NCBI GenBank assembly: GCA_030386875.1
Contig: CM059560.1
Location: 35,148,183 to 35,212,182 of the forward strand
Direction: 5' to 3'
Length of the DNA: 64,000 bases
From: Morinoia aosen
Lineage: Eukaryota > Arthropoda > Malacostraca > Amphipoda > Talitridae
Shown: positions 11,106 through 21,902 of the stretch, piece after piece
How positions within the stretch are numbered: the first letter of the stretch is position 1
How the letters are laid out: each line of letters opens with the position of its first letter
Program-made: the position numbers and the translations under genes
Notes under the pieces: generated by a model
What the model saw: the letters and a program-made list of their open reading frames with translations, nothing else
What the model was told of the DNA's origin: nothing
Databases searched by the model: none

Positions 11106-11131
11106 TTTGTTTGTTGGATAATTTGTTGATC

Positions 11132-11623
11132 AGGGTGTCCCACGAAAAATGAAACCTCAAATTGCAAAGAACATAATTCAAAAATTATTTGCTGCATTTT
11201 TATTCTGTATTGACCATAGTTTTTGTTGAAGGCTTTTCAACAAGTGCTATACTTTTTGATTAAATATTCTTACAAATATTTACCTGTAATTATTCTACTG
11301 ATGGATGTCAGAAACATGTTTCCTCGGTAAAGTAAATCAATGAAATGCACACACTGCAATTTAACTTCAGTTTTAGTTTTGGAAAAAATTGCAATATCGT
11401 CTGTTTACTGAACCTTGACATGTATCTGTGATATAAATATCTGACATAATATTGATAATTTTTTTGGTACTATACATTGAATTCGTTCGTGGTTTTTTCT
11501 TTTCATCAGTGTTTTAAGAGGGAATAAAATATTCGTCTCTATGTGTCGCCAGAGAAAATGATCAAACTTTGTTAGACCTGAGGATTTCGGAGGCCATTTA
11601 ATTTCTTGATTTAATGCAAACAT
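11132..11623 (-). mobile_element. Mariner-type relic, transposase C-terminus on the - strand
   Basis: The frame 11623-11405 reads IKWPPKSSGLTKFDHFLWRHI, the mariner block around the third catalytic Asp (FDHFLW), followed by about 50 residues of the usual C-terminal region. Downstream, at 11132, is a mariner-type terminus CAGGGTGTCCCA on the + strand, which would be the 3' end of this element. The 5' part with the other two Asp residues and the second inverted repeat are absent. Dead fragment. Confidence 0.65.
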
Positions 11624-12191
11624 GTAGTAATTAAAAGTTCTCAGCGTGGTAGGAAAGGTGTTTATTTCACCTTTATTGCATTATACGAAACATATTCTTA
11701 CTAAATGCGTCTTGTGTACTTGTGTACTAAATGCGTCTTGTGTAAATGTGTACGTGTCCACGCTATGCGTATGACACTCTGTAGAATGCGCATGTATTGC
11801 CTCGATGCATAGAAATGCATTTGTGTATGCTTACGAGTTAGGTGTAAATATGTGCGTGGGTATATGTGTGCATGTGTATGTGTAAATATTTACATGTATA
11901 CGTGCACATATGTGTGTGCTAGACTGACAACTAGCATTTTACTAGAGAAAATGGTCTTTTTTCTGTGCACTCTCAACATGTAACATTACCTAACTCGTCA
12001 TATCTTTAGTATTGTAAAGCATTCATGTAAAAACTATACATTTGTTGTGTGATCATCTATTTATATTTAAATAAAATGCTTGTTAACTAATGACCGTTAT
12101 GTTAAAATTGTTGAATCAGAAATACAAAACCTATAATCTTCTTGGTCCTCATGCTTATATGTACACATATGTATATATGTGTGTGTGTGAT
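11624..12191. other. Non-coding interval with TG-rich microsatellite
   Basis: No gene. ATGTGTATGTG-like simple sequence lies at 11830-11920. A TATATGTGTGTGTGTG tract at 12170-12191 marks the left edge of the LINE that follows. A short duplicated TACTAAATGCGTCTTGTGTA is at 11698-11740. Confidence 0.5.
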
Positions 12192-12388
12192 GAGGTAGAT
12201 GCCAACCTTGACCCGCCGGAACCAGCTGGCGCAGTTGGTAACCGCAGCCGCGGTACCAGTGACGGGGAAGCAATGAACTTCTCGGCTTTTTTAGGGTTAC
12301 GCCGGCAGGTGAGCGCCATAGAAGAGCAGTTGACCCGGTTACTGAGCTGGAGGATAGAGCGACCTCCGCAGGCGACACGGCCCGCAGC

Positions 12389-12976
12389 TTGCAGCTGCCA
12401 TGTTCACTGGTAGCGGGGGAGGACAACGCTGCGTTCTTGTTCTTGAATATTCAAGGTTTGAGGCCCTACAGGCAGAAGCGCAAGGTGGAAATGTTGAGGG
12501 AAAGGGCCTTGGCTGTTGGTGCGGGGCTGGTGGCCCTTGTTGAGACCCACCTTAACGAAGAAATCCTGGACGCTGAAGTTAAAATGGAGGGCTTCTGCCT
12601 GTTCAGAGCTTATCGAACAGCTGGAATAAAGAAGGGGGGAGTTGCATGCTATGTCAGGAACGACGTATCTCGACATGCTACAGTCCTCTCTGCCGGCACA
12701 AACTCGGTGGTGGAGCACCTGGTCTTGTGGTTTGCCGGCCTGGGCTTGGCAGTGGTGATTGTTTACCGCCCTCCAACTTGTCAACAGGCTAACTTTGAGC
12801 AGGCAATTAGCCTCATAACCTCGGCGCTCGAATCTCTGCCACCTCCACTCCCCAGAATCGCTGTTATGGGAGACTTCAACTTTCCAACCATGTGCTGGGA
12901 GTCGGGTAATGCAATGGGGGAACGAGAGAGTCAAGAGTGCAGAGCGAGTACCTCTGGAACTTTATGGAGAGTTTAG
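12389..12976 (+). CDS. LINE endonuclease (EEP domain), frameshifted end
   Basis: The open frame encodes the N-terminal endonuclease/exonuclease/phosphatase fold. Visible motifs are FLFLNIQGLRP (the N of the first strand), VALVETHL with the catalytic Glu, GGVACYVRND, VIVYRPP, and VMGDFNFPT with the catalytic Asp and Asn. The frame ends in a spurious tail after about 12905. The expected continuation, including the SDH motif (MSDHRCIL), is in the next frame from 12937, so a small indel at about 12905-12937 broke one ORF into two. Confidence 0.85.
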   Translation: MQLPCSLVAGEDNAAFLFLNIQGLRPYRQKRKVEMLRERALAVGAGLVALVETHLNEEILDAEVKMEGFCLFRAYRTAGIKKGGVACYVRNDVSRHATVLSAGTNSVVEHLVLWFAGLGLAVVIVYRPPTCQQANFEQAISLITSALESLPPPLPRIAVMGDFNFPTMCWESGNAMGERESQECRASTSGTLWRV

Positions 12977-15399
12977 CCCTGGAGCAATACGTCCGCCTCC
13001 CAACCCGACTAGACAATGTCCTAGACCTGTTTTTAACAAACGACGACGAGTTGGTCAGACGGGTTGAGGTTGAGGAGACTATTATGTCCGACCACAGATG
13101 TATCCTCATATATGGTGACCTTGGCCTGGAGCGGCAGACAGTCTGGGACCGGGGAGCGTCGGGAGGGTCGCTTGACTCTCTCAATTTTATGAGTGATCGC
13201 GTAGACTGGACTGGCCTATCGGGAGCGCTGGGTGACATTGACTGGGATGCACGTTTGGCTGGACGTACCCCCAACGAGATGTACGACGAGATCCTCGCTG
13301 TCTTGTCCGAGGTCTGTCCAAGATATGCCCCAACACGAAAGATTAGGGGGATAAACCCAATACCTAGGGACCGGAAGGTACTAATGAGAAAGCGCTCAAA
13401 GCTGCTTAAAAGAGTTGGGACGTTGGCGCGCTCAGGGACCGTCAGGGATGGCATCCTTGAGAGAGTGGCTGAGATCGAGAGGCAGCTCGAGGCGTCGCAC
13501 GAGGAAGAGGCAAGATCCTGTGAAGATAGAGCTATCGCCGCTATAACAAATAACCCTAAAAACTTCTACTCGTACGCCAGGAGGAAACTTTGCACAAAGT
13601 CGGTTGTGGGACCGTTTCGAGTCGACGGACGGAATGTGTGCACCCCTGAAGAGAAATGCGCTGTGATGCGCGCACAGTATGAGGCGGTATTTAGTCGGCC
13701 CAAGTTTGGGGAAGACGATGGCGGCTGGGGCCCGAATGAATGGCCGAGTACCACACCGATAAACCTCGTGGACTTTGAATCCGGTGAACGAGACGTTGAG
13801 GAAAGCATTGGCGAGCTCTCACCCTCGTCGGAGCCGGGTCCAGACAGTGTTCCGGCTGTCCTCCTATGCAACTGTAGAGTTGCCATCAGCAGGCCTTTGT
13901 TCCTGCTCTGGAGGGCATCACTGAGTGCGGGGTCCATACCTACCAAACTCAAGCTGGGAATTATTACCCCCATATATAAAGGTGGCGAGAAATACCTACC
14001 CCGGAATTATAGGCCGATCACACTGACCTCCCACATTATAAAGATCTTTGAGAAAATAGTAGTGAGAAGGCTGGTGGGATATATGGAGGATGCTGAGTTG
14101 TTCAACCCCAGTCAGCACGGGTTTAGTAGAGGGAGGTCCTGCCTCTCACAGTTGCTTGAGCACCAACGGCACATTACGGAGGCCCTCGGTCGTGGTCATG
14201 CAGTGGACGCTGTATACCTAGATTTTGCTAAGGCATTCGATGAGGAAGACCATGGGATCTTGCTTAGAAAGTTGAGGGCTGCTGGCGTTGGTGGCGACTT
14301 GTGGAATTGGATCAGGTGCTTCCTTACTGGCAGAAAACAAGTAGTGGCCGTTGACGGATGCCGGTCAGCCGAGTCGCGAGTGATAAGTGGAGTGCCCCAG
14401 GGCTCGGTGCTTGGACCACTTTTGTTCCTGGTCCATGTCAGTGATATTGACGTCGGATTACTTCACTCCTGCGCCTCATCATTTGCGGATGATACAAGAG
14501 TTTTTAAGGAAGTGGCGAGCAAGCAAGACTGCGAGGCCATGCAGCAGGATTTAATCAAAACCTACGAATGGGCCGAGGTGAACAACATGTGCTTCAATGA
14601 AAGCAAGTTCGAGCTCCTTCGTTGCGGTCACCATCCGGATGAAACCTTCCCCTACACAACTGCTGGTGGGGTGGTTGTGGAGAGGAGGTCACCAATCAGG
14701 GATTTGGGCGTGATCGTGGAGGACGGGGGAAGCTTCACAAAGCACATAGACTTGGTCTCAAAAAAGTGTCTAAGTCAACTCGGATGGATCCTCCGGACGT
14801 TTCGTGCCCGGGAAGCAGCGGCCATGATGACCTTGTATAGAGCGCTGATTTTGCCCCTGGCCGAATACTGCTGCCAGCTGTGGAGTCCAATTGCGACGGG
14901 GGAGATCCAAAAAGTGGAGGCAATTCAGAGAACGTTCACGTCGAAAATCGTCGGAATGGAGCGGTTCAACTACTGGGAGAGGCTCCAGAGGTTATCGCTG
15001 TTCTCCCTGCAGCGACGACGAGAGCGGTACTTGATAATTTACACCTGGAAGATGCTGGAGGGATTAGTACCAAACTTTGTTGACCCAAGTCTGGCGTTGA
15101 GAATTAGACAGCATCCCCGATTAGGGAGGTTATGTTTCGTTCCGCCATTCAACAACAGGGCTCTAGCCAGCGTGAGGACGCGGCATGAAAGATCTTTTTC
15201 AGTCATTGGCCGAAGACTCTTCAACTGCCTCCCAATCGAACTGAGGGAGTCCCGTGGGAAACTGGCTGCCTTCAAATCAAGGTTGGATAAGTTCTTGGCG
15301 TCGGTCCCGGATCGACCTCCGACACCGCATTACTACCAGCCTGCGGCGGGCAACAGCCTCCTGCAGCAGGTGGCGCAGCTGCGAGTGGAGGAAATGTAG
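12937..15399 (+). CDS. LINE reverse transcriptase ORF (820 codons)
   Basis: This frame continues the endonuclease above: EYLWNFMESLALEQYVRLPTR, a long linker, then the RT. RT motifs in order are PIYKGGEKYLPRNYRPITLT, QHGFSRGRSC, the catalytic YLDFAKAFDEED, GVPQGSVLGPLLF and SFADDT at about residue 515. A C-terminal thumb follows with AEYCCQLWSP, MERFNYWERL, RRERYLIIYTWKMLEG and FNCLP. Sequence style is CR1/L2/jockey group. The frame has no internal stop, so only the upstream frameshift disables the copy. Confidence 0.9.
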   Translation: MQSEYLWNFMESLALEQYVRLPTRLDNVLDLFLTNDDELVRRVEVEETIMSDHRCILIYGDLGLERQTVWDRGASGGSLDSLNFMSDRVDWTGLSGALGDIDWDARLAGRTPNEMYDEILAVLSEVCPRYAPTRKIRGINPIPRDRKVLMRKRSKLLKRVGTLARSGTVRDGILERVAEIERQLEASHEEEARSCEDRAIAAITNNPKNFYSYARRKLCTKSVVGPFRVDGRNVCTPEEKCAVMRAQYEAVFSRPKFGEDDGGWGPNEWPSTTPINLVDFESGERDVEESIGELSPSSEPGPDSVPAVLLCNCRVAISRPLFLLWRASLSAGSIPTKLKLGIITPIYKGGEKYLPRNYRPITLTSHIIKIFEKIVVRRLVGYMEDAELFNPSQHGFSRGRSCLSQLLEHQRHITEALGRGHAVDAVYLDFAKAFDEEDHGILLRKLRAAGVGGDLWNWIRCFLTGRKQVVAVDGCRSAESRVISGVPQGSVLGPLLFLVHVSDIDVGLLHSCASSFADDTRVFKEVASKQDCEAMQQDLIKTYEWAEVNNMCFNESKFELLRCGHHPDETFPYTTAGGVVVERRSPIRDLGVIVEDGGSFTKHIDLVSKKCLSQLGWILRTFRAREAAAMMTLYRALILPLAEYCCQLWSPIATGEIQKVEAIQRTFTSKIVGMERFNYWERLQRLSLFSLQRRRERYLIIYTWKMLEGLVPNFVDPSLALRIRQHPRLGRLCFVPPFNNRALASVRTRHERSFSVIGRRLFNCLPIELRESRGKLAAFKSRLDKFLASVPDRPPTPHYYQPAAGNSLLQQVAQLRVEEM

Positions 15400-15487
15400 C
15401 GGCGAGTCGTCGTTGAGGGCGGTGCATCAGCATGGCCCGGGCCTGTCGGGCCCGAACTACGTCCCAGGAATCCCAGGAATCCCAGGT

Positions 15488-15610
15488 GTGTGTGTGTATG
15501 TGTGTGTGTGTGAGTGTGTGTATGGATATATACACACATGCATACGTGTGTGTACATATGTATGTATATGGACATATATTTATATATTTATATATTTTTA
15601 TTTTTTTCAT
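15488..15610. repeat. TG/TATA microsatellite
   Basis: A TGTGTG run with interruptions passes into TATA-rich sequence. It is the right-hand partner of the TG tract left of the LINE. Confidence 0.75.
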
Positions 15611-16047
15611 GCTTCCTTAAAATGACACTTGTGAACATTGACCGAAACAAGCGATTTCATATATTATTTCCTGGCGTCAAGAATTGCGAAGTTTTATGTC
15701 ATGTACATGTAAACTGTCAAAAGTGTTTTCACCCCACAATGAAAATGCATCGTCCATGAAATTGTGTTATCTCTTACAACTATCATTACATGCATTATCA
15801 AATGTAGATTAAGCTAGATTAGGAGTTCATTGCCCTCAATCATTTCTTTTGACTAGTGACACGAGTTTTTCAATACTTGTGTGTGTGTATCATCTAAGTG
15901 TATTAATTTTAAGATATTTTAAAAACCAATGATGGTACTTTTGTACCATCTCTATTGGAAATAAACCGTTTTTCTTTTTCTTTTTTTCTTTCTTTTCTTT
16001 CTTGTACTAAGGGTTAAGGGTATACCGCTATACCTCGTTTCTGTTGG
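15611..16047. other. Non-coding interval
   Basis: No gene. There is a perfect short hairpin GATGGTAC-TTTT-GTACCATC at about 15932 and a CTTTTT/CTTTCTTT pyrimidine run at 15970-16005. Confidence 0.4.
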
Positions 16048-16049
16048 TT

Positions 16050-16300
16050 GTGTGCTCTCCGTGGCACAGTGGTTAAGGGATCAGCCTTGTATGTTGGAGA
16101 CGAGGGTTCGTATCCCGGCGCTGGTGCGGAGATTTTCCCCGTTGGGTGTAAGGGAAAGCTCAAGCACAATACCCCACTACACCCAGGTGTCGGAAATGGG
16201 TACCGGCTTTACGGGGAACCGTCATGGTGTCCTATATATAGGGTTAGTTATAAGACATTTGAAAAACCAATGCTTAAGATCATATGTGTAGTGATCGCCC
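16050..16300 (+). repeat. tRNA-derived SINE (family S2), most complete copy
   Basis: The head has a good RNA polymerase III A box, TGGCACAGTGG (16062-16072), and B box, GGTTCGTATCC (16105-16115), with the 32-nt interval expected in a tRNA. A CTCCG at the 5' side can pair with CGGAG downstream, but extra bases lie between the T arm and that stem. It is therefore a tRNA-derived head, not a working tRNA gene. The body contains ATTTTCCCCGTTGGGTGTAA, shared with 10985-11105. It resembles the mammalian MIR/CORE type only in layout. Confidence 0.75.
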
Positions 16301-16319
16301 TCAGCCACACTTCAGCCTA

Positions 16320-18986
16320 ATTTCATAAAATATTAAAACTAACATCCTAAAATTAAATTATACAAATGTAATTATTTTTATAATTTTACAAGACCAAATT
16401 AATTCGATTAAACCCAAAATTTTACCAAAAATGCGTTTCGAAAATATTTACCGATCACGTTTCCGTCAGTCACTTCCGTTGGAAACATTCGCGCAGAACC
16501 ATTTCGCAAGCTTCCGCTCAAAAGAGCATATAAGGCCGACTTTTCAGGCAGAGTCGTCATTCTCGTACAGATCCTCCTGAATAGTGCTTGGGCCCAGAGC
16601 GGGCATTTGTAAGTATCAAGTGTTAGAGTTAATTGTATTATGTCTTAACTTTCCTGTGTTGTGTCTTAACTTGTTCCTTGTTAGGGAGCGCTCGTTATTG
16701 TGTCTTAGGAACATTCACTGTGTTTATCTGTGCCGGTGTAGTTAGGCACAAGATTCAAGTTCACTGCGCCATTTCGTCAGTGTTTTTCCCTGAATTAATT
16801 TAGCCGTGCAAACTTGCATGTTCACTTTGGCATCAGATCCCAATTTGAATGTGTCTTTTACACGGTTTCGCACTGGTGTATTTACCAGTTCTGTTAGCCT
16901 TATAATTCAATTAACTTTTGGCAGTACAGTAGCTGGAATTTTAGTTATTTTATTTACTGTCGTGCATTGTGTAATTAAGTCGTGATTCAAACAAGTGTGT
17001 AATTCTTTTTAGTTTCACACTCAACGTTTAAAGTCCAAAAATCTTAAGAAATAAAATAGGATATTGCAGCAAATCGCGTTTGTATTTTCTGTAGTACGCA
17101 TTTCAAGTCAATTCACATAAATAATTGTTCCTTATAAATACCTAACTACATTTAACATGTCTTTTAGGAATAGAAGCAGTGTTCTTATGTGACAACATTT
17201 TTCCATGAATTAATTGAGCCTTTTTTAAATCACTGTAACTTTGTTCTCAGCTTAGTTGTTGTGACTTTCGTGTCTGTTTATGTGCTGCTTGTCGGGTTTT
17301 TATTACTTGCCGCTGGGTGGTTCAGTGTAAATATTAATTTGAACGGCAAAGAAAAAAAAACTCGATCGATTCTCGAAGCGTACTGGATAAATTACGAGAG
17401 TGATAATGAAACACGTTTGTGGACTCAGCTTAGTTTCCGTGGCGGAGTTTATTGTGGAAGCGGAACCAGGAAAAAAAAGAACTGGCTTCTTTGGCTCTTG
17501 ATCTCGGGGAGCTTGTTGAGGTGGCAATCCGTGCCGGAGGACCAGGCTGGAGTTGACGAAGGCCGGCACGCGATGCAGTAATCGTGGTGAGTGAGTTGTA
17601 TTTGGGGCAAAACTTGAAGGAGTTCTAAACAGTGACTTAAGGTGGTCACGTTATGAGGTCTGCTTTCCAAACGTCTAGCAGACAATCGAGCTTGGGTAAA
17701 TGGAGTAGCTCAAAGGTTTGAGGCTCAGGTAGATTTGCTGGCCTTTCCCAAGGTAATGCCAAATGGCTGGCTCAATAATAAGGTAAGTTGTGTGCAAGTT
17801 ACAGCATGACTCAGGTTAACAACGTAACGTTTAACATGGCACTCAGGGAAAACCCAGGGATGATGTGTGGTGGCGTTTGTTGACGTGAAAACTCTAGGCT
17901 GAGTTAAAGGCCAAGCTCAAGGTAAAGCCCAGGGATAATGATTGGTGTGTATGGCGATGCTGTAGAGGTCCTGCACAGGGGTCCAAGATGCTGGGTGAAA
18001 ACATTCCAGGAGAGGCATCAAGACATTCCAATCACTGACAATCCCAAATTATAATGACAACTTTTCCCACACGGAGACATCTGAAAAACTCCCACAGGTC
18101 TGGCTCCGGCTACATTGGGATTCTCACTTTTGGCACTCAAAAAGAGATAGGACAGACTTTAGGTTGACAGATTTTTAATCAAGAGATAAATTGTTTAATC
18201 AATAGTGCCTCTGGCTTTTAAATTCTGAGTAATGGCTTACGAATTTCCAAGAATAAAGATAGTGATTCCTTACCGAGACTACGGGCAAGTAAACACGAGA
18301 TCTACGAAAAAATGGTGAAAATATCGAATGACTGCACTTTTGAAAGCAGTAAGAAAAACATAAAAATCCTAAAGTTTATGGATATAAATCCTACTGAAAA
18401 ATCTTAGTAGATATCATATGCAATAATAAAGGAATTAAATAATAATATGTATCCCCAATGATGAAAGAAAGGGGACCTAAACGTTGATTTCACAGGCGGA
18501 AAATACGCGAAGAAAGAAAACACGAAAGCACGAAGTTACGCGTGGCAATTTAACCGGCGGCTTACGCGTTGGCCTAAGCCAAAACCGCCAGCAATTCGCA
18601 CACACTTAAGATAGGCAGATAGTTGGGTGCTTTTATCACAAGAATGCGAGGAGTTAAATTAAATTCCATAGAAAGGTTTCTCTATTGAAATAAAGGCGTT
18701 TACTTAAAGATTTCCAGAAGAGTATGGAATTAAGAAATGAAATACCAAAATGTATCACGCATAGGCATGAATACTTTTCGTAAATTTAAACTAAAAAAAA
18801 GAATAAATGCTACTATACACATGCCTATAGTATTTATAATCACAGAGTAATGACAAAGACGGCGATGCGAGGTTCCGCCATTCCACAAAGACGCTATCGA
18901 ACGAACGCCGGCAATTTTCGCCGCGTTCATTCAAGCAGAAAATTTTCGTGGATTAGTGGATTATCGAAAGGAAGAAAGAACGAGTC
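16320..18986. other. Non-coding interval with a possible promoter-like segment
   Basis: No supported gene. At 16525-16640 a TATAAGG is followed about 30 bp later by GGCAGAGTCGTCATT and, further on, a GTAAGT donor-like site. This layout would suit a transcription start, but no coding exon can be tied to it. The frame at 17189-17581 (130 codons with one hydrophobic stretch) has no recognisable similarity. At 18555-18592 there is a GGCGGCTTACGCGTTGGCCT stretch with partial inverted symmetry. Confidence 0.3.
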
Positions 18987-19080
18987 TGATTATGCTTTGA
19001 TAATAATTTCATGACACGGAAATGATATGCACATCAAACATGATTATGCTTTGATAATAAAATCATGACACGGAAATGCA
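18987..19080 (+). repeat. 54-bp tandem duplication
   Basis: TGATTATGCTTTGATAATAA, followed by a TCATGACACGGAAATG block, occurs twice with a period of about 54 bp and few differences. It is non-coding. Confidence 0.7.
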
Positions 19081-19849
19081 ATATCTTTACGCTAAGTCAC
19101 GCTGAGAAAAGATAAACACAGAATGAGACAAATGCTACATCAATATTCCCACGCACAACTACGTAACTTAATAATACTGCACTGTCACTTATTCATACTC
19201 ACTGACGCGACGACAAGGAACACGATAATTTTCTAACACATTTAAAAACTCACGAGAATTTGCTTGTAACACCGCAAGGTAGGACGCCTGAACCAAGAGT
19301 GGCTTTTTGAACCTAAGGCGCGCATTGCGCAGTATTGCCACCAGAGGGCTTCTCTCTCGAAAAATGTTAAGTGTTGCTTTTATTATTTCATGCATTTACA
19401 CAAAAACTTTAATGATTATGAATTAGAAGTAGAAAATAATTAATAATAAATTAGAGTAATATTTTTAATGCTACTATTTAATTATTTTAAGTATGAATGG
19501 CAAATTTATAATTTTTACACTTATGTAGCGGTATGCTACATGCTCCTTTTTACGTAACTTCTGCTGCAATTCTTGCTCATCTGAATAATAGAGTATAGAG
19601 ACTTCACCTTTTCTCATACTTATATTTTAGTACATTAATTATCTAATTACTTCAGTGCTTTAGCTATTATTTTGGCTGTAGTTCATTTAAACTCAGTTGT
19701 GTTGCTGCTTGTAATGTCAGGATAGAGCTTGTGACCAGTTGGTCTGGAACACTGATTCTGGTGTTAAGATGATTCAGGCTGCGACTCGGGCGCTAGAGTT
19801 GCGGACTGATTCTTATCACCAGACTTCTGCCATGGTTTATCCTGTTAAT
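19081..19849. other. Non-coding AT-rich interval
   Basis: Nothing recognised. Short frames such as 19189-19395 (-) lack any family motif. Confidence 0.35.
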
Positions 19850-20573
19850 GTTGCAGTTTGCGCAGTCTTGCACATGTGTATGAATGGACTCGTTTTTTGT
19901 TCAAAATAATCCAGCACGATGTCCCCTGACAGGATCTACTGGACCACACATTCATGCACTCACAAACACGTATGGAACCAAACCCTAATCTCGTAATTTA
20001 AGGAGCTTACCTCCTCCGGATTCACCCTCCTGGTTCACTCCTCCGAGTTCTTCTCCCAGTTGCTCCTCCTGTTCAAATTTCACTATACTGAAAGACCTGC
20101 ATCCCTGCAGCTAAGCCGCTAAAATCTCCAGTTGAGACCATTTGGGCGAGAGTCCCCATTTCTTACCGAGTTTTCCCAACCGGTAACAAATTCCCTACTC
20201 AGCACTCAATTCACTACTCACTTAGTGTCGGAACCTCCCACACTTACACATCATCGACTTCACACTCCAGCACGCGCTTCACAAGCCTGAGCTGAAGGAA
20301 TCGTCTGAAGTCCCGCAACCTCCTCGGACTCTCACCAAGATCGTCTCTCGAACAAGAATCAAGCCTCGCACTTCGGAGTGCAACCTTCTCCTCAATAAAT
20401 CCCATACCGGCGAGTGAAACTATTCTCTCATTTTCCCCCGGTGTTGGCTTGTGGTAATTTTGTTGTTGATTGTAGACGCTTGAAATATTGCGTCCGAACA
20501 CCGCCTAACTCCTTCTGAGTCAGAGGCCGTAATTCATTCATTTTGCTATTAATTGTGCTCTACCCAGAGCACT
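19850..20573 (+). mobile_element. Possible LTR (solo or remnant) with adjacent primer-binding-like site
   Basis: The C-rich block contains an AATAAA (about 20394) and ends GTGCTCT-ACCC-AGAGCA. It is followed at once by CTGGTGACCCGCC, which resembles the TGG-starting primer-binding site found just inside a 5' LTR. The left border, a target duplication and a gag-pol body were not found; only about 100 bp of possible internal sequence follows before an S2 SINE fragment. Retrotransposon origin is an inference from layout only. Confidence 0.3.
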
Positions 20574-20689
20574 GGTGACCCGCCTTTGTAAAAGAACATC
20601 TCCTTGTGAAATCGATAAATTCCTCGATATTCAACCTTTAAAAAAATCAAATTCAGTTGTTTCCCCACTTTGGGAGAAGTTTATATATG

Positions 20690-20750
20690 TATCAGGCTTG
20701 ATTGGAAATAAAGCATCCCAAAGATGCCGATGTTTGTTTAAAATGCATGA
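20690..20750 (+). repeat. S2 SINE fragment
   Basis: TATATGTATCAGGCTTGATT and GATGCCGATGTTTGTTT match the downstream part of the S2 copy near 11055-11105. Confidence 0.6.
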
Positions 20751-21528
20751 GGATGTTTCATTTCTAATTATTTCTTCAAGTAAGCAATAGGAAAAATTGT
20801 GTTTATTCTCATGAAAAGAGAATCTTTCAATAAAGCATTTAAATTAGAATACGACGTATATATATATATATATAAGATTTGAACGTGTGTAAATACACAT
20901 ATCATTTTACAAGTTCTCTAACTTATGCAAGTAGTAAAGGTTGTAGCATAAAGTTTTACATTCTGTTGGTTGCATAATATTAAATCAAAGTGTCAGTATT
21001 GCAATACGTAGCAGTTGTATCAACTGTACTCCTAGAATGCCGGTTTGAGATTTCTCATGGAATCACGCTTGTGAAACATTATATTTAAAAAACTCTAAAT
21101 CCATCTTAAACTTTTGGAACACTGCTTGTTAAAATGTCAAATTAGTTTCAAATTCCTTAAGATATAAGTGATACTCAGAGTTAAGACAAAATTAAATGCG
21201 ATTCATTCCTTAAATATGTAATTTCAAAACTATTTGGTAACACTGTACTACACACTGAGTTTTTGTGAAGTTAGTTTAAGTTACTTCATCAATGATAGTT
21301 CTGTTGCTAGATCTCTGAAACGTTGCAAATTCTAAGATGCAATTAATCGTTTATGGTTGAATGTCCCTATTCATTCTTGGAAGGTAATTTCCACAAAATT
21401 TATTCTGTGATCAACATAATCATATCACATTTATATAAGTTTTTTTAGTTTGGCATGCCGTGAGAGGCTTGTTTGCCTATAACTTTTTTGTGTGGTACAT
21501 TATGGTTAGATTTGTAAACAGTGCTTGG
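20751..21528. other. Non-coding interval
   Basis: No gene recognised. A (TA)n run is at about 20857-20873. The last bases, 21529-21540, are the left target duplication of the I-type element. Confidence 0.4.
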
Positions 21529-21902
21529 GGTGGAAAAACAGAGAGAGAGACAGTTGCGTTCGTTGAGATAAGACTGTATTGTGCCAAGCTCCTGTGAAAA
21601 GATAAAAGTAATTCCAAAATTAATCCTAGTAACATTCATTATTTTCCATTCCACGCGCAACCGGCTCTCTCCTCTCCATCTGAGGTGGTGTGGTAATTCG
21701 GTTGGGGTGGGAGGGGGTGCGGAAGGTGGTGTGACTAATTGTTTGGATTCTTCACCGTTCCCCTGACCACGTTATACTGTAATCATATATATATATATTG
21801 TAATTGTTTACCTTTTTTTTATAATTTCTACTTCTGCCCTGCTGATTGTTTATAATACTCTGTGTTGGTGGCCCCTTTCTGGGGCTACCTTTAAAATCTG
21901 AA

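Larger units (their letters stand above)
12192..15487 (+). mobile_element. Nearly complete non-LTR retrotransposon in a TG microsatellite
   Basis: A 3.3-kb element, GC-richer than its surroundings, encodes an apurinic-type endonuclease and a reverse transcriptase separated by one frameshift. It ends in about 2.5 copies of a 9-bp unit (CCCAGGAAT). Short terminal tandem repeats rather than poly(A) fit the CR1/L2 style. TG-repeat tracts abut both ends (12170-12191 and from about 15488), as expected if it entered a pre-existing TG microsatellite. A short frame at 12178-12413 may be what remains of a leader ORF. Confidence 0.85.

Noticed and set aside
12404-12934. - strand frame of 176 codons opposite the LINE endonuclease
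   Set aside because: Shadow of the + strand ORF; the endonuclease motifs are all on the + strand.
16055-16130. Functional tRNA gene
   Set aside because: A and B boxes are well placed, but the acceptor stem only pairs if extra bases after the T arm are skipped, and the sequence continues into a SINE body shared with other loci.
17189-17581. 130-codon frame with a hydrophobic stretch, possible membrane protein
   Set aside because: No family motif, no splice or polyadenylation context, and the composition matches the flanking non-coding DNA.
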